Part shown: piece after piece, positions 36,271 through 47,448 of the stretch
How positions within the stretch are numbered: the first letter of the stretch is position 1
Layout of the letters: every line of letters starts with the position of its first letter
Assembly (NCBI GenBank): GCA_036345935.2
Contig: JADWOT020000572.1
Span: 1 to 64,000 of the forward strand
From: Taenia hydatigena
Lineage: Eukaryota; Platyhelminthes; Cestoda; Cyclophyllidea; Taeniidae
Direction: 5' to 3'
Length of the DNA: 64,000 nt
Program-made: the position numbers and the translations under genes
The notes under the pieces: generated by a model
The model's database searches: none
What the model saw: only the letters and a program-made list of their open reading frames with translations
What the model was told of the DNA's origin: nothing

Positions 36271-39200
36271 TTGTAGTTGACTATCTTGAATGAACAAGCT
36301 TGTACAGGCCACTGGTTTCTTATTTGATCGATTGGTCAGGAGGCACGCTAATAGCAAAGGGCAACAATGAAGCACTGAATTTAAAGCAATGGAGAAGAAC
36401 CGATAGCCTTAATAGACCTCAAACTCTGAGAAGACGATCATCAATTTGTGGACATTAAGGACATTTGGGAATTTAAGTTTTGGACAATGTTGCCTTTCAT
36501 CAAGGATCATCTGCGACACAAACGGGGTGTTGGTAAATTCAAGAGAGTGCCAGTACGTCCCAAAATTGTTGAGATTCATTACGGTGCACAATAAACCAGA
36601 TTTGAGTAAGGTCTGAGGGCCTATTGGCAGCCTCTCCTTCGAAGGTGTTCACGTTCGCATCTTGTGAGAGGGCATCTTCTAAAAAAGCCTTTGCTCTGCA
36701 CAACTTTATTGAACTTTCTACTGCAGGCATTCACGTTTGAAATAAGGCTCAAATAATTAAAGCTACTCATTGATTCCCATAGTTTTTAATATCAGCATTT
36801 ACTTAGCTCAATGCCATTAAGGCAACTGGCATACTTGCGATTCATTCCCGGTTCATACTATTTTAGCCGGAACTTCGTAGCATTCTAAGGTAAGGAACGA
36901 ACCACCAGAGAAGTAGACTATGTTAGCTGGAGGAAAAATAACCTTCTAGTATGATAAGAGGATGTATCGTTGGACACCCCCACTGGCTGTATGTGTAGTC
37001 TCAACAGAACCACTTGCACCACATCAATCACGATATGCAACACATAGACCGATGGGCAAACACTTTGTACGAGCAAACAGCTCAAGCACACTTTTCAGAA
37101 ATTGTACGCTAAGTGACATCCTCATCTCTCATATGCACAGCTTCTTTCGATGTGTGGAAAGATGTGGAAGAATTTTGTCTTAGCATGTTAACATGGGTAT
37201 GCCAATGAAATTATGCAAACTTCTTCCATTGCATTCTCTTTGGCGCCTTCATTTCATGATTGCACCACTTAGGGCTTCGTTTCAAGTATATTTAGGCAAG
37301 CTTTACAATTGACGACTGCAATGACATTCAGAGCCCATGCGTATCGTTCTTTTGTACTCCTCTTTATTCTTAGCTCTCAGTTTGATAAGTACTGCATCAT
37401 TGACCCGTAATCGCTTTTTTCTTCCACCCTTATCCAATCCCCGATTTGCGCTAATATCCACTTTCTAAACACATCTATTCCTGCTTACTGATCATCAGGT
37501 GTAGGTCGCATTCAGCCTACTTTCAGTATCGTAGCTGCTCAATCGAGGCTTTATATAGGAGTTGATGAGGTCTCGTCCACTAGGACATTTGCACCTTTTA
37601 ATAGTGTTTGCCTCGTGACGAATTTCTCCGCCCTGTCTATGCTGCAATAGCTTTAATTTAGCATGCTGTTGGGCTCTAGTTGCGCTTTTATGCTTTGGAT
37701 GAACTGATTGCACAAGATACTGACTGAAAACAATGTCGTATTTATCGCAGCAAAATTGGCAACAACAAAGAAGTGCTGACGGATAGATGACTTGTTGGGT
37801 GGAAACTAAGCAAGTAGACGCAGGATTTTTTCCAGGCAAAGTTGTTCTTATTTTTTATGCGCATTGATGATGTGGGAGTGGAGGCAAGGAAATGGAGGTA
37901 TCACGTGCACGTGACTACGGCTGCACCGCCTGTCTGAATATCTGACCACTTTCAAATGAAATGCACTCCTTCTCTTCCTCTTTCTCCCCTTGGCACCATT
38001 GGCTTGATAAGGGTGACTAGGCAGTTTCTCTTGGGTTGAGTGGCCTTACTGTTGCAGATGTGCCCTTATTTTCAGTATTGTGTGGTTGGCAATACTCAGT
38101 TCCAATTCGCATTAATTCTAAGGCTATATTTTTACCACGTCCTACTTTTATTTTATTTCACTATGCTTCCAAAAAGTGATATTTGGTATTATTTCCGCAA
38201 TGCGAATCATTATTTGTTCTAATTATAGTTACTTACGTTTCACATAGAGTGGAATGGAATTCAGAAGAATTGCGGAAATCAATGTCTTTCATCAATCTTT
38301 AAACACTTAACACTGGCAGCGACCACGAAGAGGAACTGTCTGAATAGTAGTTGTCAATCACCTTAATCAACCAACAGTGATAGTGCTAAAAATGATTTGA
38401 TACACCAGGTTTGGTGCATAACAGAAGTAAAGATCGTTGCGCATTCAAAAACAAAATGCTGTCTAGATGTGATGTGATGTGTGATCCATTAGGAGTATTG
38501 AAACAGTCAAGCATTCACTCTGCTTTTCTGCTTCATCTGCTCTGTCTATAATAAATGCTTTATCTATTGGTTATCCAGTTTGTGCCCGGTAGAACCAATG
38601 TCACTAAAGCAGATAAAACATATTTTTTGAATATTTGAAGTACATAGTCGCATTTATCGTGATTTAGGTCTTTTGTCAACCATTCGTTGCCGAGTACTCA
38701 ATGCATTCCCTTTTTAAATTTTACTTCGAAGAAGCGCTTGGCAAATTGAGGTAGGAGAGGAACCATAAGTAGGCCGACCAAGAGCCAGTGAGTTACGTCT
38801 CCTTTAGGAAAATTATCAGCTCGTCTTATTTAATAAGGTCCAAGTATTCGGATGTAGAACCTTGCCAAATAAATAGGCAAATGTAAAAGATAACAATCAA
38901 ATCTTGCTAACCAATAATTTGTGTCCATTTAGTTAAGCATAATGATGACGGTTAAAATAGGCCTTTAAAGTTCACGAAACCATATGAAAATCGAATTATG
39001 CACGGCATTGTAGATCAACATGATGCATGCAATGATAAAATAGGCGTGTTCAAAAGTCACTAGATCAGTGATTATACGAATAAGCCAGCAGTAGAGACTC
39101 AGACACCCAAATTAGCATTATGGCTTCAATTGTTTCGCGACATGGTTGGTATCAACCAATTCAATAACATAAAAATTAACATCCGTGTGCCCTGTATGGA

Positions 39201-42200
39201 GTATCCAGTCAATATTACTACCCTGGCTAGGGGTCTATGTTCAAGGCACCGTGCTCGTGCGCTCTGTCGGCAGGAAGCTAGCCGTAAAGAACAAGTGATT
39301 GATTTCACTCACCTCATTGGTATGCTTAACTTTGGCATTACCCCTTCGACATGCGCTAAGCCTGCTCCCGTTAACGTTGTAGACGGTGAATGAAGGAAAA
39401 TAAATCTTTTAAAGGCCTAATTGCAACGAGATATCCACCTATCATGGGACGGCATTTTATTACACAGAGCTTGAATTTAAGAGGTAAGGAAGCAACAGCA
39501 TAGGAGTAAGAGGAGACTAAGTGAAAGTGGGAAATGCTACTGGATCTGATGATGAGCCCCTACAACCACTTTCGCTGTCGAAGACGGCTTGCCAACCCTT
39601 AGTGCAAGACTGTTCATTATTTACAGGTTGACTCGCTTTGAGGTCATGGTTCACACACTGGCAGCTCAAATCTGCTAGTCTGTTTTCGTTTTCCACAGAT
39701 AACTCGTCTGCATGCTTTTAGAGAGACCGTGCTGGTTAAAAAGCTGGAGAAATTAAGCCATTCACGACCATAACAAGGACAAGAAAAATCAAATACTGAG
39801 AGATAAATCCTCTCGTACACTCATCTACATTCCTAGTGGAGTTATGGCTAATTAAAAAGAGGTACTTAATGGGCGTAAATGTGCCAGCATTTATTAAACA
39901 CTAAATCACTTTCAGCTAACAAGTGGAATGTAAGCAGGCTGTGATTCGAACGGGATCCAAGACAATGTCTGGTCGCTCATGACAAAGGGATTAAAGCTGG
40001 GCTAAGTGGTGATTTCATGATGGGATTAAGGAGATTAGCAAATCAGATGCGTCATTGATGTCAGAATACCATATGATCTTTGTAACACAGTTGCTCGACA
40101 GCTATATGCTAGGAGTTGCCGCCTCGATCTCTCTACCTCTGCACACAACCTTAGGAAAAAACCAGTGCGAGAGCATGTGATTTACCTGCAACAAGGTCAG
40201 TTTTCATTAGCAGCACCACTTGGACCGTCAAACGCCTCTGCTAAACCGAGAATAGGTTTAATACATCCTTGAAAGACTCGAGCCGTGAATGCCGTTTCCA
40301 TGAAGGTGCTTCTGGTCACATGGTCAGTTCGATCATTTGCTCCGCCATTGGTAACGAATATGTCTTGCTTGCTTGCTTACTTGCTCGCAAGTTCTTTATT
40401 TGCCCTTTTTCGTATGAGTCGATGCTCACGAGTAAATGATGATGAACCTCCAAACAATTACACAGTTCTGGCACCAACTACATGAGGGTTGTAAATTCTG
40501 AGCCAAATAAGTAGGTGCAGTTATCACACACACTAGTGAACTGGAGGATTACAGCCCTGCAGCTAGTTATCCAGTTGATTAAGAGAGCTGAGAGACATGC
40601 CAACTCCTGCACGTACCAACAATCAAAGCAGTGCATTCTTGTGCACCATCAACATGCGGCACCTCTTCGTGTGAGAAGGTAGACGGGCGACTGATTGTAC
40701 CAAGAGGGGAATGAAGTTTGTTCTTTAATGCCCCTGAGAATAAGAAACCAGAAGGGCCTACACGATGCTATTGGTTTTGCAACACCACGGTACAATCACT
40801 AAACTTTAGTACGGAAAGATGGGCTTGAATTGATGCCACTCACTATCAATACCACTTCCACACGAATAGGCCTGCCCTTTTAAAATACCATTTCACAACC
40901 CTTAGGTCATGTCATTCAACACATCACATCCACTAAAGTATTTGTTCTGCGCGAATGAATGGAGTGAGCATTATGAGGTGACAAATGTCTCTGTGCTTCA
41001 TTCCGTTTTAGACTGAAAACATTCATCAGCCAAATACTAGTCGCCTTCTAATCCTGTCACTCTCCTATGCTACTAAGCTTAACTAAGCAGACGCAGTTGG
41101 AACTTTGTTTGGAAAGCTACTTCCATTAATCGTGACAAAAATGAAATATCTAGTGCAATTTTGACAAGATAAGTATGTGAAAATCTTATCAAATGCAGCA
41201 TCAAAGCAAAGTTGTAAACACACGCAGCATAACTCCTTATTTCCAAACATTCTTAATTGATGCCTTTACTGCTGCATGCTTGCTCGTAGGTCTAGCAGGG
41301 GAGGCAACTCAGCCCCAAGATCGTATTTTGTAGTCTCAAATGCCGCCTTGCATGTGTCGCAGCTGCTAGCATTCATTGGCCAGCAGTTATGGTGGAAGAA
41401 CGAGTGTCTGGAGAAAATGCAACCACAAATGCCACAAATGTTGTGATGGTACTAGGACTTCTGTGCAGCTTAGACAGTGCCTTCGGAGTGCATGCACAAA
41501 ATCAGACCGGAAAAGAATAGCCTGCTTGCAAAGTGCAACAAACTGAGTAAGTTAGGAAACACAAGTAAAAGAAGTACAAACTACATGAATGGACTCATAT
41601 TTTAGCTGTCGTAACCAAGGCTTGAGGAAAGTGCTGGCTAAATATTTACACGGATGAAAAATTAGACGGTCGGCTAGGAGTATTCAGCAGGTCACACAAA
41701 AATGTGTGATTATCTGTTTCCATCGCCGAAGTAAATGTTCTCTGTTATCGCAGCAGATGTGATACCCAAGGCCTAATGCGGCTCCAGCTCTGGTCAACAG
41801 GGAAAATGTCAATTTAAGCTTGGTAGCTCATGAGCTGTGAGCAAGGTTAGTTGTGAGGCTGGAAGGGTACGCAAAGGGAGCGATGCTCGTGCTGAACACT
41901 TAAGAGTGGCGTGTTCTTACCTCAAATTTCGTCATCTCTCGAACCCACAGATGCTTTTGATTAGCAGTTTACTGGTCAGTTGGCGATTTTGTAATGCGTT
42001 AATTGTGGCAAAGCCTTTTGTTTCAACTCTTAACAAATGTCACTTCAATTTGTATTGCGACAGTTTGTATGCATGCAAGCGATGGAATTTGTAAGGAGGC
42101 ATATGGATAGCACTAATGATGGCGAGTTGCGTGTACAACTATCACATTTCTGCGAAAATGAAAAGACTGTTTTTGCATTCCAGCAACTGCAGGCATTAAC

Positions 42201-43234
42201 AATACTCTGTCGTACACACGCCGCTTTACGCACCTTGATGAATAGGTTTAGACTGAGTAACTATGTGCCTCTTTGTTTGCTATGCATGAATAGAAGAAGA
42301 AGAGCTTAGCTAAAAGATCCCACACTGGATCGTAGGCGTTTTATAAGACTCAACGCCATAAATTAACTTGCCAGATAATTGCGCTTGATAGTATTCTCTT
42401 AAAAATTCTTAGTCTTCTTATCGTCTTTCACGGCTAGATGGAATGAATTTTGCTATACCTACGACCTACGTAATTGATAGCATATGTGATGACAAGCTTC
42501 TGACTGGGTGTGACTCGTACGATGACGACCCCGTACCAAACCTTTCATCTCGGCGATTAAGGATATGAATTTTCGCTAAAACTAGGTTCCTATGGCAAAG
42601 CTGAAAATACTACAGCTGCAAGGTCGTTTCAATGCCTTAGTTGCCTTGGTTGACTTGAGTATGAGAATACTTGCAAAAGCTAGTCTATTAGGCCTGATGC
42701 TACTAACCAATGTAAGTGCTGTTGTGTAACACGGACATATACGCAGATGAGGAGACCTTAAGCCCAATTTAAACATCCTTCTGCTGTTTTCGCAGGTTAT
42801 TTTGTTTTTTGCATATTATTTTTTGGTACATGTTTGGTGCTAAAGTCGCACATGCAGAGGTAGTGGCGCAAACAAACAATAATAACCACTTACATAGCCT
42901 CACTTGATGCGGAGCAAGTCCTTGCATCGACCATCATACGCAAATCCTCTTCTGACTGTACTTTGCATACCTTCTGATTTCAGGCGTTTCTTCAATGAGG
43001 GCTCTTTGCAAGCTGATGCAGATGAGAAACGATAGGATGGTCGATCAGCGTGGTATTCTTTCTTGCATTTATTGCTTAAGTATACTCCTGTGTGTTCTTC
43101 CTCCTCGATAAAAATGTTTTATTGGAAGTACGTCTCCTTTGGTGCTCACGCAAAAATAATGAAAGAATAGTTTTACTACCTTATTGCCTCATAGTGGCGT
43201 GAAATGCGACAGAGGACTTAAAGGAGTTACTATA
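36271..43234. other. No recognisable gene in about 7 kb
   Basis: Many short frames of 60-114 codons, none with a motif. Simple-sequence patches: GATGTGATGTGATGTG near 38467 and CTTGCTTGCTTACTTGCTCG near 40367. No repeat copies could be aligned by eye. Confidence 0.35.
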
Positions 43235-43725
43235 CGAAAGCTTGGGCAAGGGCAATTTTGTCCCCACAAAGCTTTTATTTTGACACTGACATCAATGAAG
43301 CTCAGAATTCCTCCTACCGCAACACACCAGTAAAAATTGGTCGAATTTTAAACATTGTCATGGCACTCAGAATAACCAAAAGTGGTAACAAAATTATTTT
43401 GCAGCAAAGAACAAGGAAATGTAGGGGACATTATCTGCGACGATGGTGTTGCTACCGCGGAAGTAACGGCAGTAGTAAGAGCAGCGTAATAGTAACGAAA
43501 TCAACAACAGGAGGAGAACCCAAGCAAATGGGTGTGCTGCAGGCAACGGCAAAGGAGGATGGGGTAGGAGGAAGCACGCAGCCTTCTGATCTGGAGTCTG
43601 ATGTGCTAACATTAATCCATAGAGTCACACCATAAAGAACGATGTGTTTCAACGCAGCATCATCACGTAGAGCGCTGTGCACACCTGCATTGGAACTAGC
43701 AGCAGCACCAATTACAGATTGAGGG
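43235..43725 (-). repeat. tRNA-Trp-bearing repeat R2, copy C (truncated)
   Basis: Aligns with the left half of copies A and B: GACATCAATGAAGCTCAGAA then TTCCTCCTACCGCAACACACC, the pyrimidine-rich body on the minus strand, and the tRNA block. It ends shortly after the CACACCTGCATTGGAA segment, so the right 600 bp or so is absent. The plus-strand 125-codon frame at 43258-43635 runs through the tRNA relic and is a shadow. Confidence 0.7.
43575..43626 (-). pseudogene. tRNA-Trp relic lacking the T arm
   Basis: The reverse complement contains ATCAGACTCCAGATCAGAAG, giving anticodon CCA in a good stem, but the D arm is altered and the T arm and 3' acceptor strand (the CACGTCGGGGTC of copy B) are deleted. 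It cannot form a tRNA. Confidence 0.7.
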
Positions 43726-44935
43726 ACCCCAATTTCCTTGGACATGGTCTATCCTTTTACCCTAAGGGATATCCTACTGTGCAGTAATAATCAACTGCCG
43801 TTTGTTTTATCAATTTCATTGTAGTTCATCCCTTGCTGAATTTGTCATGGCTATGATGCTGCTTTATTTTAGTCAAAATGCATAACCCGTAATTTAAAAA
43901 CACTAAATTAAGCATCGCCTAGTTATAAAGCAGTTGTAATTTAGTCCAGCGAATTGCTGACCTAGAAAAATGCAATCAAATCTGAACTATTTAAGAGAAT
44001 GTGTCGTAACAGAAACAACCACTTTCAATTTAAGTGTTTTGTATTAATAAACTTTAACCAACCTTACATCAGGCATTTCGACTCTCCTTTAGTTCAGTTT
44101 TCATTAACAAAGTCAACTACATTCGTGAAGTATGTGTATTTATAAGCTGTCAGGCGGGAATATCTATGTGACACTCTTAAACCAGAAGGGCTGATTGGCC
44201 TTTTCAACTTTACTTTGCCTTTGTGCTGAGGAATTGATAACATTTAAGCACTAGAGCTAAGTCCGACTCTAGCCTGACAAACGCCATAAGCCTTTTCCTA
44301 TTCTCCGTGAGCACCTTAAAGATTATCTTCATTGGCTATGAATGTGCAAGTCGTTTCAAACATTTTGAAATGTGAAAAGTTATGCTATACAAGCTTTTTC
44401 GGTCGCATTTTGGCGCTATTTCGTTACCTTGCTACTAATAAGAAGGATGATATGACATTTTGTACTTATTCCTATTTGGTACTCGCATCTCAATTTTACT
44501 TAGCCTTCAAAGAACTAAGCTGTAAAAAATCTTTTTTCGCTGTGTGCATGCTCAAAAAATATGCGGACAAAAACTTAAACTTTTAACATGGCTGCTCTTG
44601 AATCCGACTCTCTTTGAACTCGAAGTACAAAATTTTGTTTAATTTTGCATTTTGGTCGCTCTTGAGTCGCAGTAATGCTAGTACTTCTAGTGAGGAATGA
44701 CAATATAAGGAACCACATCAAATGTTTTGGGGCCTACATGGGGAGAAACTCCTTTCGCTAATCCCTCACCTACTTATTGCCCTTATTTTTACAGTAAAGC
44801 CCCTTTGTATTTTGTCGATGCAGACTACACTCCCCATTCTGTGCCGATACAAAAATAGCAACCACATTGGATTCCATGAACCTTTTAATCAGAACTTTGA
44901 AATTTTTGTGATAGCTCATTATTCGCAGGGCTGAC
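43726..44935. other. No recognisable gene
   Basis: Frames of 70-84 codons only (44332-44586, 44722-44934); no motif. Confidence 0.35.
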
Positions 44936-45045
44936 TTTAAGTTTACTTGAGCATTAGGAGACAAGCGCACAACCACCTTTGTTATCAGACTGGTCCCCGA
45001 AACATTCACGCAGCAGGGCGGGCCCTTGCGCAGGTCACGTTAGTT
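44936..45045 (+). repeat. Short repeat R5, copy 2
   Basis: Partner of 36165-36270. On the minus strand a 79-codon frame (44770-45009) starts inside it, but the first copy does not preserve that frame clearly. It lies 120 bp from the initiator-Met-like relic. Confidence 0.5.
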
Positions 45046-45166
45046 GGATGTAGAGCTGAAGAGAAGTGGCAGTTAAACATTTGGTAGACATAAAATTATA
45101 GGCCAAGTAAGTGAAGCATCGATGCGAGGTGCAGCTAAATCCGACTGAGCGAATAAATGGTCAAAT

Positions 45167-45238
45167 GGCGAAGCGGAACTTCGATCTACAGACCTCTGAG
45201 TTCCAAACTCAGCACACTTCCACTGCGCCACTCTACCT
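45167..45238 (-). pseudogene. Initiator tRNA-Met-derived relic, anticodon TGG
   Basis: The reverse complement reads AGGTAGAGTGGCGCAGTGGA then AGTGTGCTGAGTTTGGAACT and CAGAGGTCTGTAGATCGAAG. It matches initiator tRNA-Met (AGAGTGGCGCAGTGGAAGCGTGCTGGG, GGTCCGTGGATCGAA), including the hallmark ATCGAA T loop. The anticodon stem CTGAG/CTCAG is perfect, but the loop TTTGGAA gives anticodon TGG, not CAT. Acceptor and T stems contain mismatches. It is probably a tRNA pseudogene or SINE head. Confidence 0.7.
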
Positions 45239-46420
45239 GCATTGTCCGTGTTTCTTAAATTATTTTATCTCTTACCTGCATTTTGGCACATGCAACACGC
45301 CAGGCCACATTGGTGAGCTTCAGCAGTCACATAAGGTTGAGGTGTGTGTGTGCGCATTCAAACAATTACTAGTCGGCTGAGTGACGCATAGACAGTGATG
45401 CAGCGGAGGTGGAGGTGGATGTGGATGTTGAGGAAGGGAAGGGAAGATAGAAGATGAGGTGGGTATGCGCACGCGGCACTGTGGCATTGTGCAGCACATT
45501 GCGGCATTACATATCGCAGGGTATTGGGTGGGAGTACATTAAGCTGTCTCTCTGGTAGCTTAGGGCTTAGAATTCCCCGTCCTTATTTTGACTGGTGGTT
45601 TAACTACTGACCACCAAGGTGCGCAACAATTTGTTACGCTCACAGGCAACATGAGACTAGACACTGTATTTGGATATCAAATGAGGTGACGAAGACAGGG
45701 AAGTAAAAGGCAGTTCAGTCGGAGACAAGTCGACATGGTTGTTAGCACTATTGACTCCCCGTCATTGACGTCAATACACTAACCTGTTTGAAATTAATCC
45801 AACTTGAACTAAAATGGGCCAGCAAGCCTCTGTTGATTGGGAACCTTAGTCGGCCTTGTAAATGATATTTTGCTTTGTGTTTTGCTGTGCTACAACCCTT
45901 AATGCGTGCTTGGGTACAGGGAGGTGTCGCACTCAGTAGAAGTGCGCTGTGATGCATTTAAACCGCGTTCTTATGAGGGTGCGCATTGAAACATGCTTGC
46001 GAAAAACGATGATGCTAAGCCCACCACCTGAAAGACGTGAGAGAATCACTGGAAGGAATTCTATATCATACCAGATGAAGGAGTCTTTGCGTGTGAGAGG
46101 TCAGTTTTCATCAGGAGAAGGCACAGAAATGGATGAATAGAAAGACAGCTGGATAAAAGCAGTCTGAAAGGGTAGATCAAAAGGTGCGATGTAGGCGACT
46201 AACTGCTTATGGCACTTTTTGGCTCAATTCAACACGTATTATTGTGAAATTAAGGGGAATACTTACAAATCAGTACTGATATTGGGACAAAGCAAAGTCT
46301 CCTTGCTACTTAGCAAATAATTTGGACATCTTCCGCTCAGACTTCAACTGATATTTAAAGAGCTTTTTGTTGATTAAGCATCATGCCGCATTAATTAAAC
46401 AACACGTTTGTGCATTTGCA
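45239..46420. other. No recognisable gene; purine-rich patch
   Basis: 45402-45455 is G/A-rich (GGAGGTGGAGGTGGATGTGG, then GGAAGGGAAGGGAAG). Short frames only. Confidence 0.35.
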
Positions 46421-46423
46421 TTT

Positions 46424-46480
46424 CTGAGTGGCTGAATGGTTAGAGATAAACGCACTGCACATCCAGTGGCAAGGTTTTTT
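46424..46480 (+). pseudogene. tRNA 5'-half-like sequence ending in T7
   Basis: GAGTGGCTGAATGGTTAGAG resembles the D arm of tRNA-Ser or tRNA-Leu (GAGTGGCCGAGTGGTTAAGG). A hairpin CACTG-CACATC-CAGTG stands where the anticodon arm should be, but its loop is only 6 nt. Immediately after GGCAAGG comes TTTTTTT, a pol III stop-like run. No B box follows. Isotype cannot be assigned. Confidence 0.35.
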
Positions 46481-47193
46481 TGAAAATACTGATAAGGGAT
46501 ATGGTGTCTTTCTCAGAGTGATTGAATATGTGAACGTGTGAATACATTGTGGTGGAAGCAATTAATGTGAAATAATTAGTAAATGATTGAAATGCTGAAA
46601 AAGAAGCTAAAATGAAATGCTGGCAGGAACATTTGCATATGCGCATATCATATAATATAGGTGTAAACACATCCAAAGCTACATTTTCCATTGGTACCTC
46701 AGTCACATCACGTCTGATCCGAAAAGACGATTAAGACAAGGGCACCGTTTATTTATTAGTGTTGATGAAGTTATACAGGCACTGCATTACAGTCCCCTTT
46801 GACCTTTGCAAAACCTTTAACAAAAAACTGGCGGCAATTTGTCAAAACTAGAAAGAATACGGTGGTCGCTCTGGTCGGTATTCAGTAAGTGCTATCCCAT
46901 CCTTTAGGCGATGTTTCTTGGGATGTGGAACGGGATCTGTAGGAACTAGTAGTTATTTGTGTTCAGCATCAAGTTTGATTGAACAAAAGCATCAGCTTAA
47001 CTTTGCTCGCAAAAATCCTAATGAAGGGGAGGACATCATCCAAATAAAATATTCCATATTCTAACTGAAGACCATATAATAAGGTTTGCATTAGGTGTTG
47101 GAATGTGGCAGCAACGTGTGTCCACAAACACTACTGAGAATGCATAGGGCCTGCCTCACAGTAGAGCTGCTAACTTTTTTTGGTAAGTTTCAG
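46481..47193. other. No recognisable gene
   Basis: A minus-strand frame of 88 codons (46440-46706) overlaps the tRNA-like half and is not credible. Nothing else seen. Confidence 0.35.
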
Positions 47194-47448
47194 CCACTTT
47201 TGCTTGCTGCTATTCTGAGTTTAAGTCTATGCTTGATAGCAAGTTTTACTCTTACAATGAGTTGCTGCCGCCGATGTCATCGCAATTATGATGCGAAAGT
47301 ACAAACTAAACCAAACGAAGTAATTGAATATTATAATAGCCTATCGTTTCTGCAACTCCTAATAAGCAGCAAAATTATGGGTCAGAACATATCTGTCACT
47401 CTAGAAAGCGATGATGCCTCGAAATCAGAAAGTTTGTGGTTGCAGTAG
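47194..47448 (+). CDS. Candidate terminal exon of a single-pass membrane protein
   Basis: The sequence GCTAAC (a branch-point match), then TTTTTTTGGTAAGTTTCAG ending at 47193, is a strong splice acceptor. The open frame after it begins PLLLAAILSLSLCLIASFTL, a clear membrane helix. It is followed at once by the stop-transfer and palmitoylation-like string CCRRCHR and a 50-residue hydrophilic tail to TAG at 47446-47448. This is the architecture of the last exon of a type I surface protein. The frame is also open upstream to 47095, so the acceptor is not forced. No family recognised and no partner exons identified. Confidence 0.3.
   Translation, partial: PLLLAAILSLSLCLIASFTLTMSCCRRCHRNYDAKVQTKPNEVIEYYNSLSFLQLLISSKIMGQNISVTLESDDASKSESLWLQ

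Noticed and set aside
43258..43635. 125-codon plus-strand open frame
   Set aside because: It runs through repeat R2 copy C and its antisense tRNA relic; copies A and B do not keep the frame.
45597..45626. GGTGGTTTAACTACTGACCACC hairpin as a regulatory element
   Set aside because: The stem is only six or seven bases and there is no nearby gene; expected by chance at this scale.
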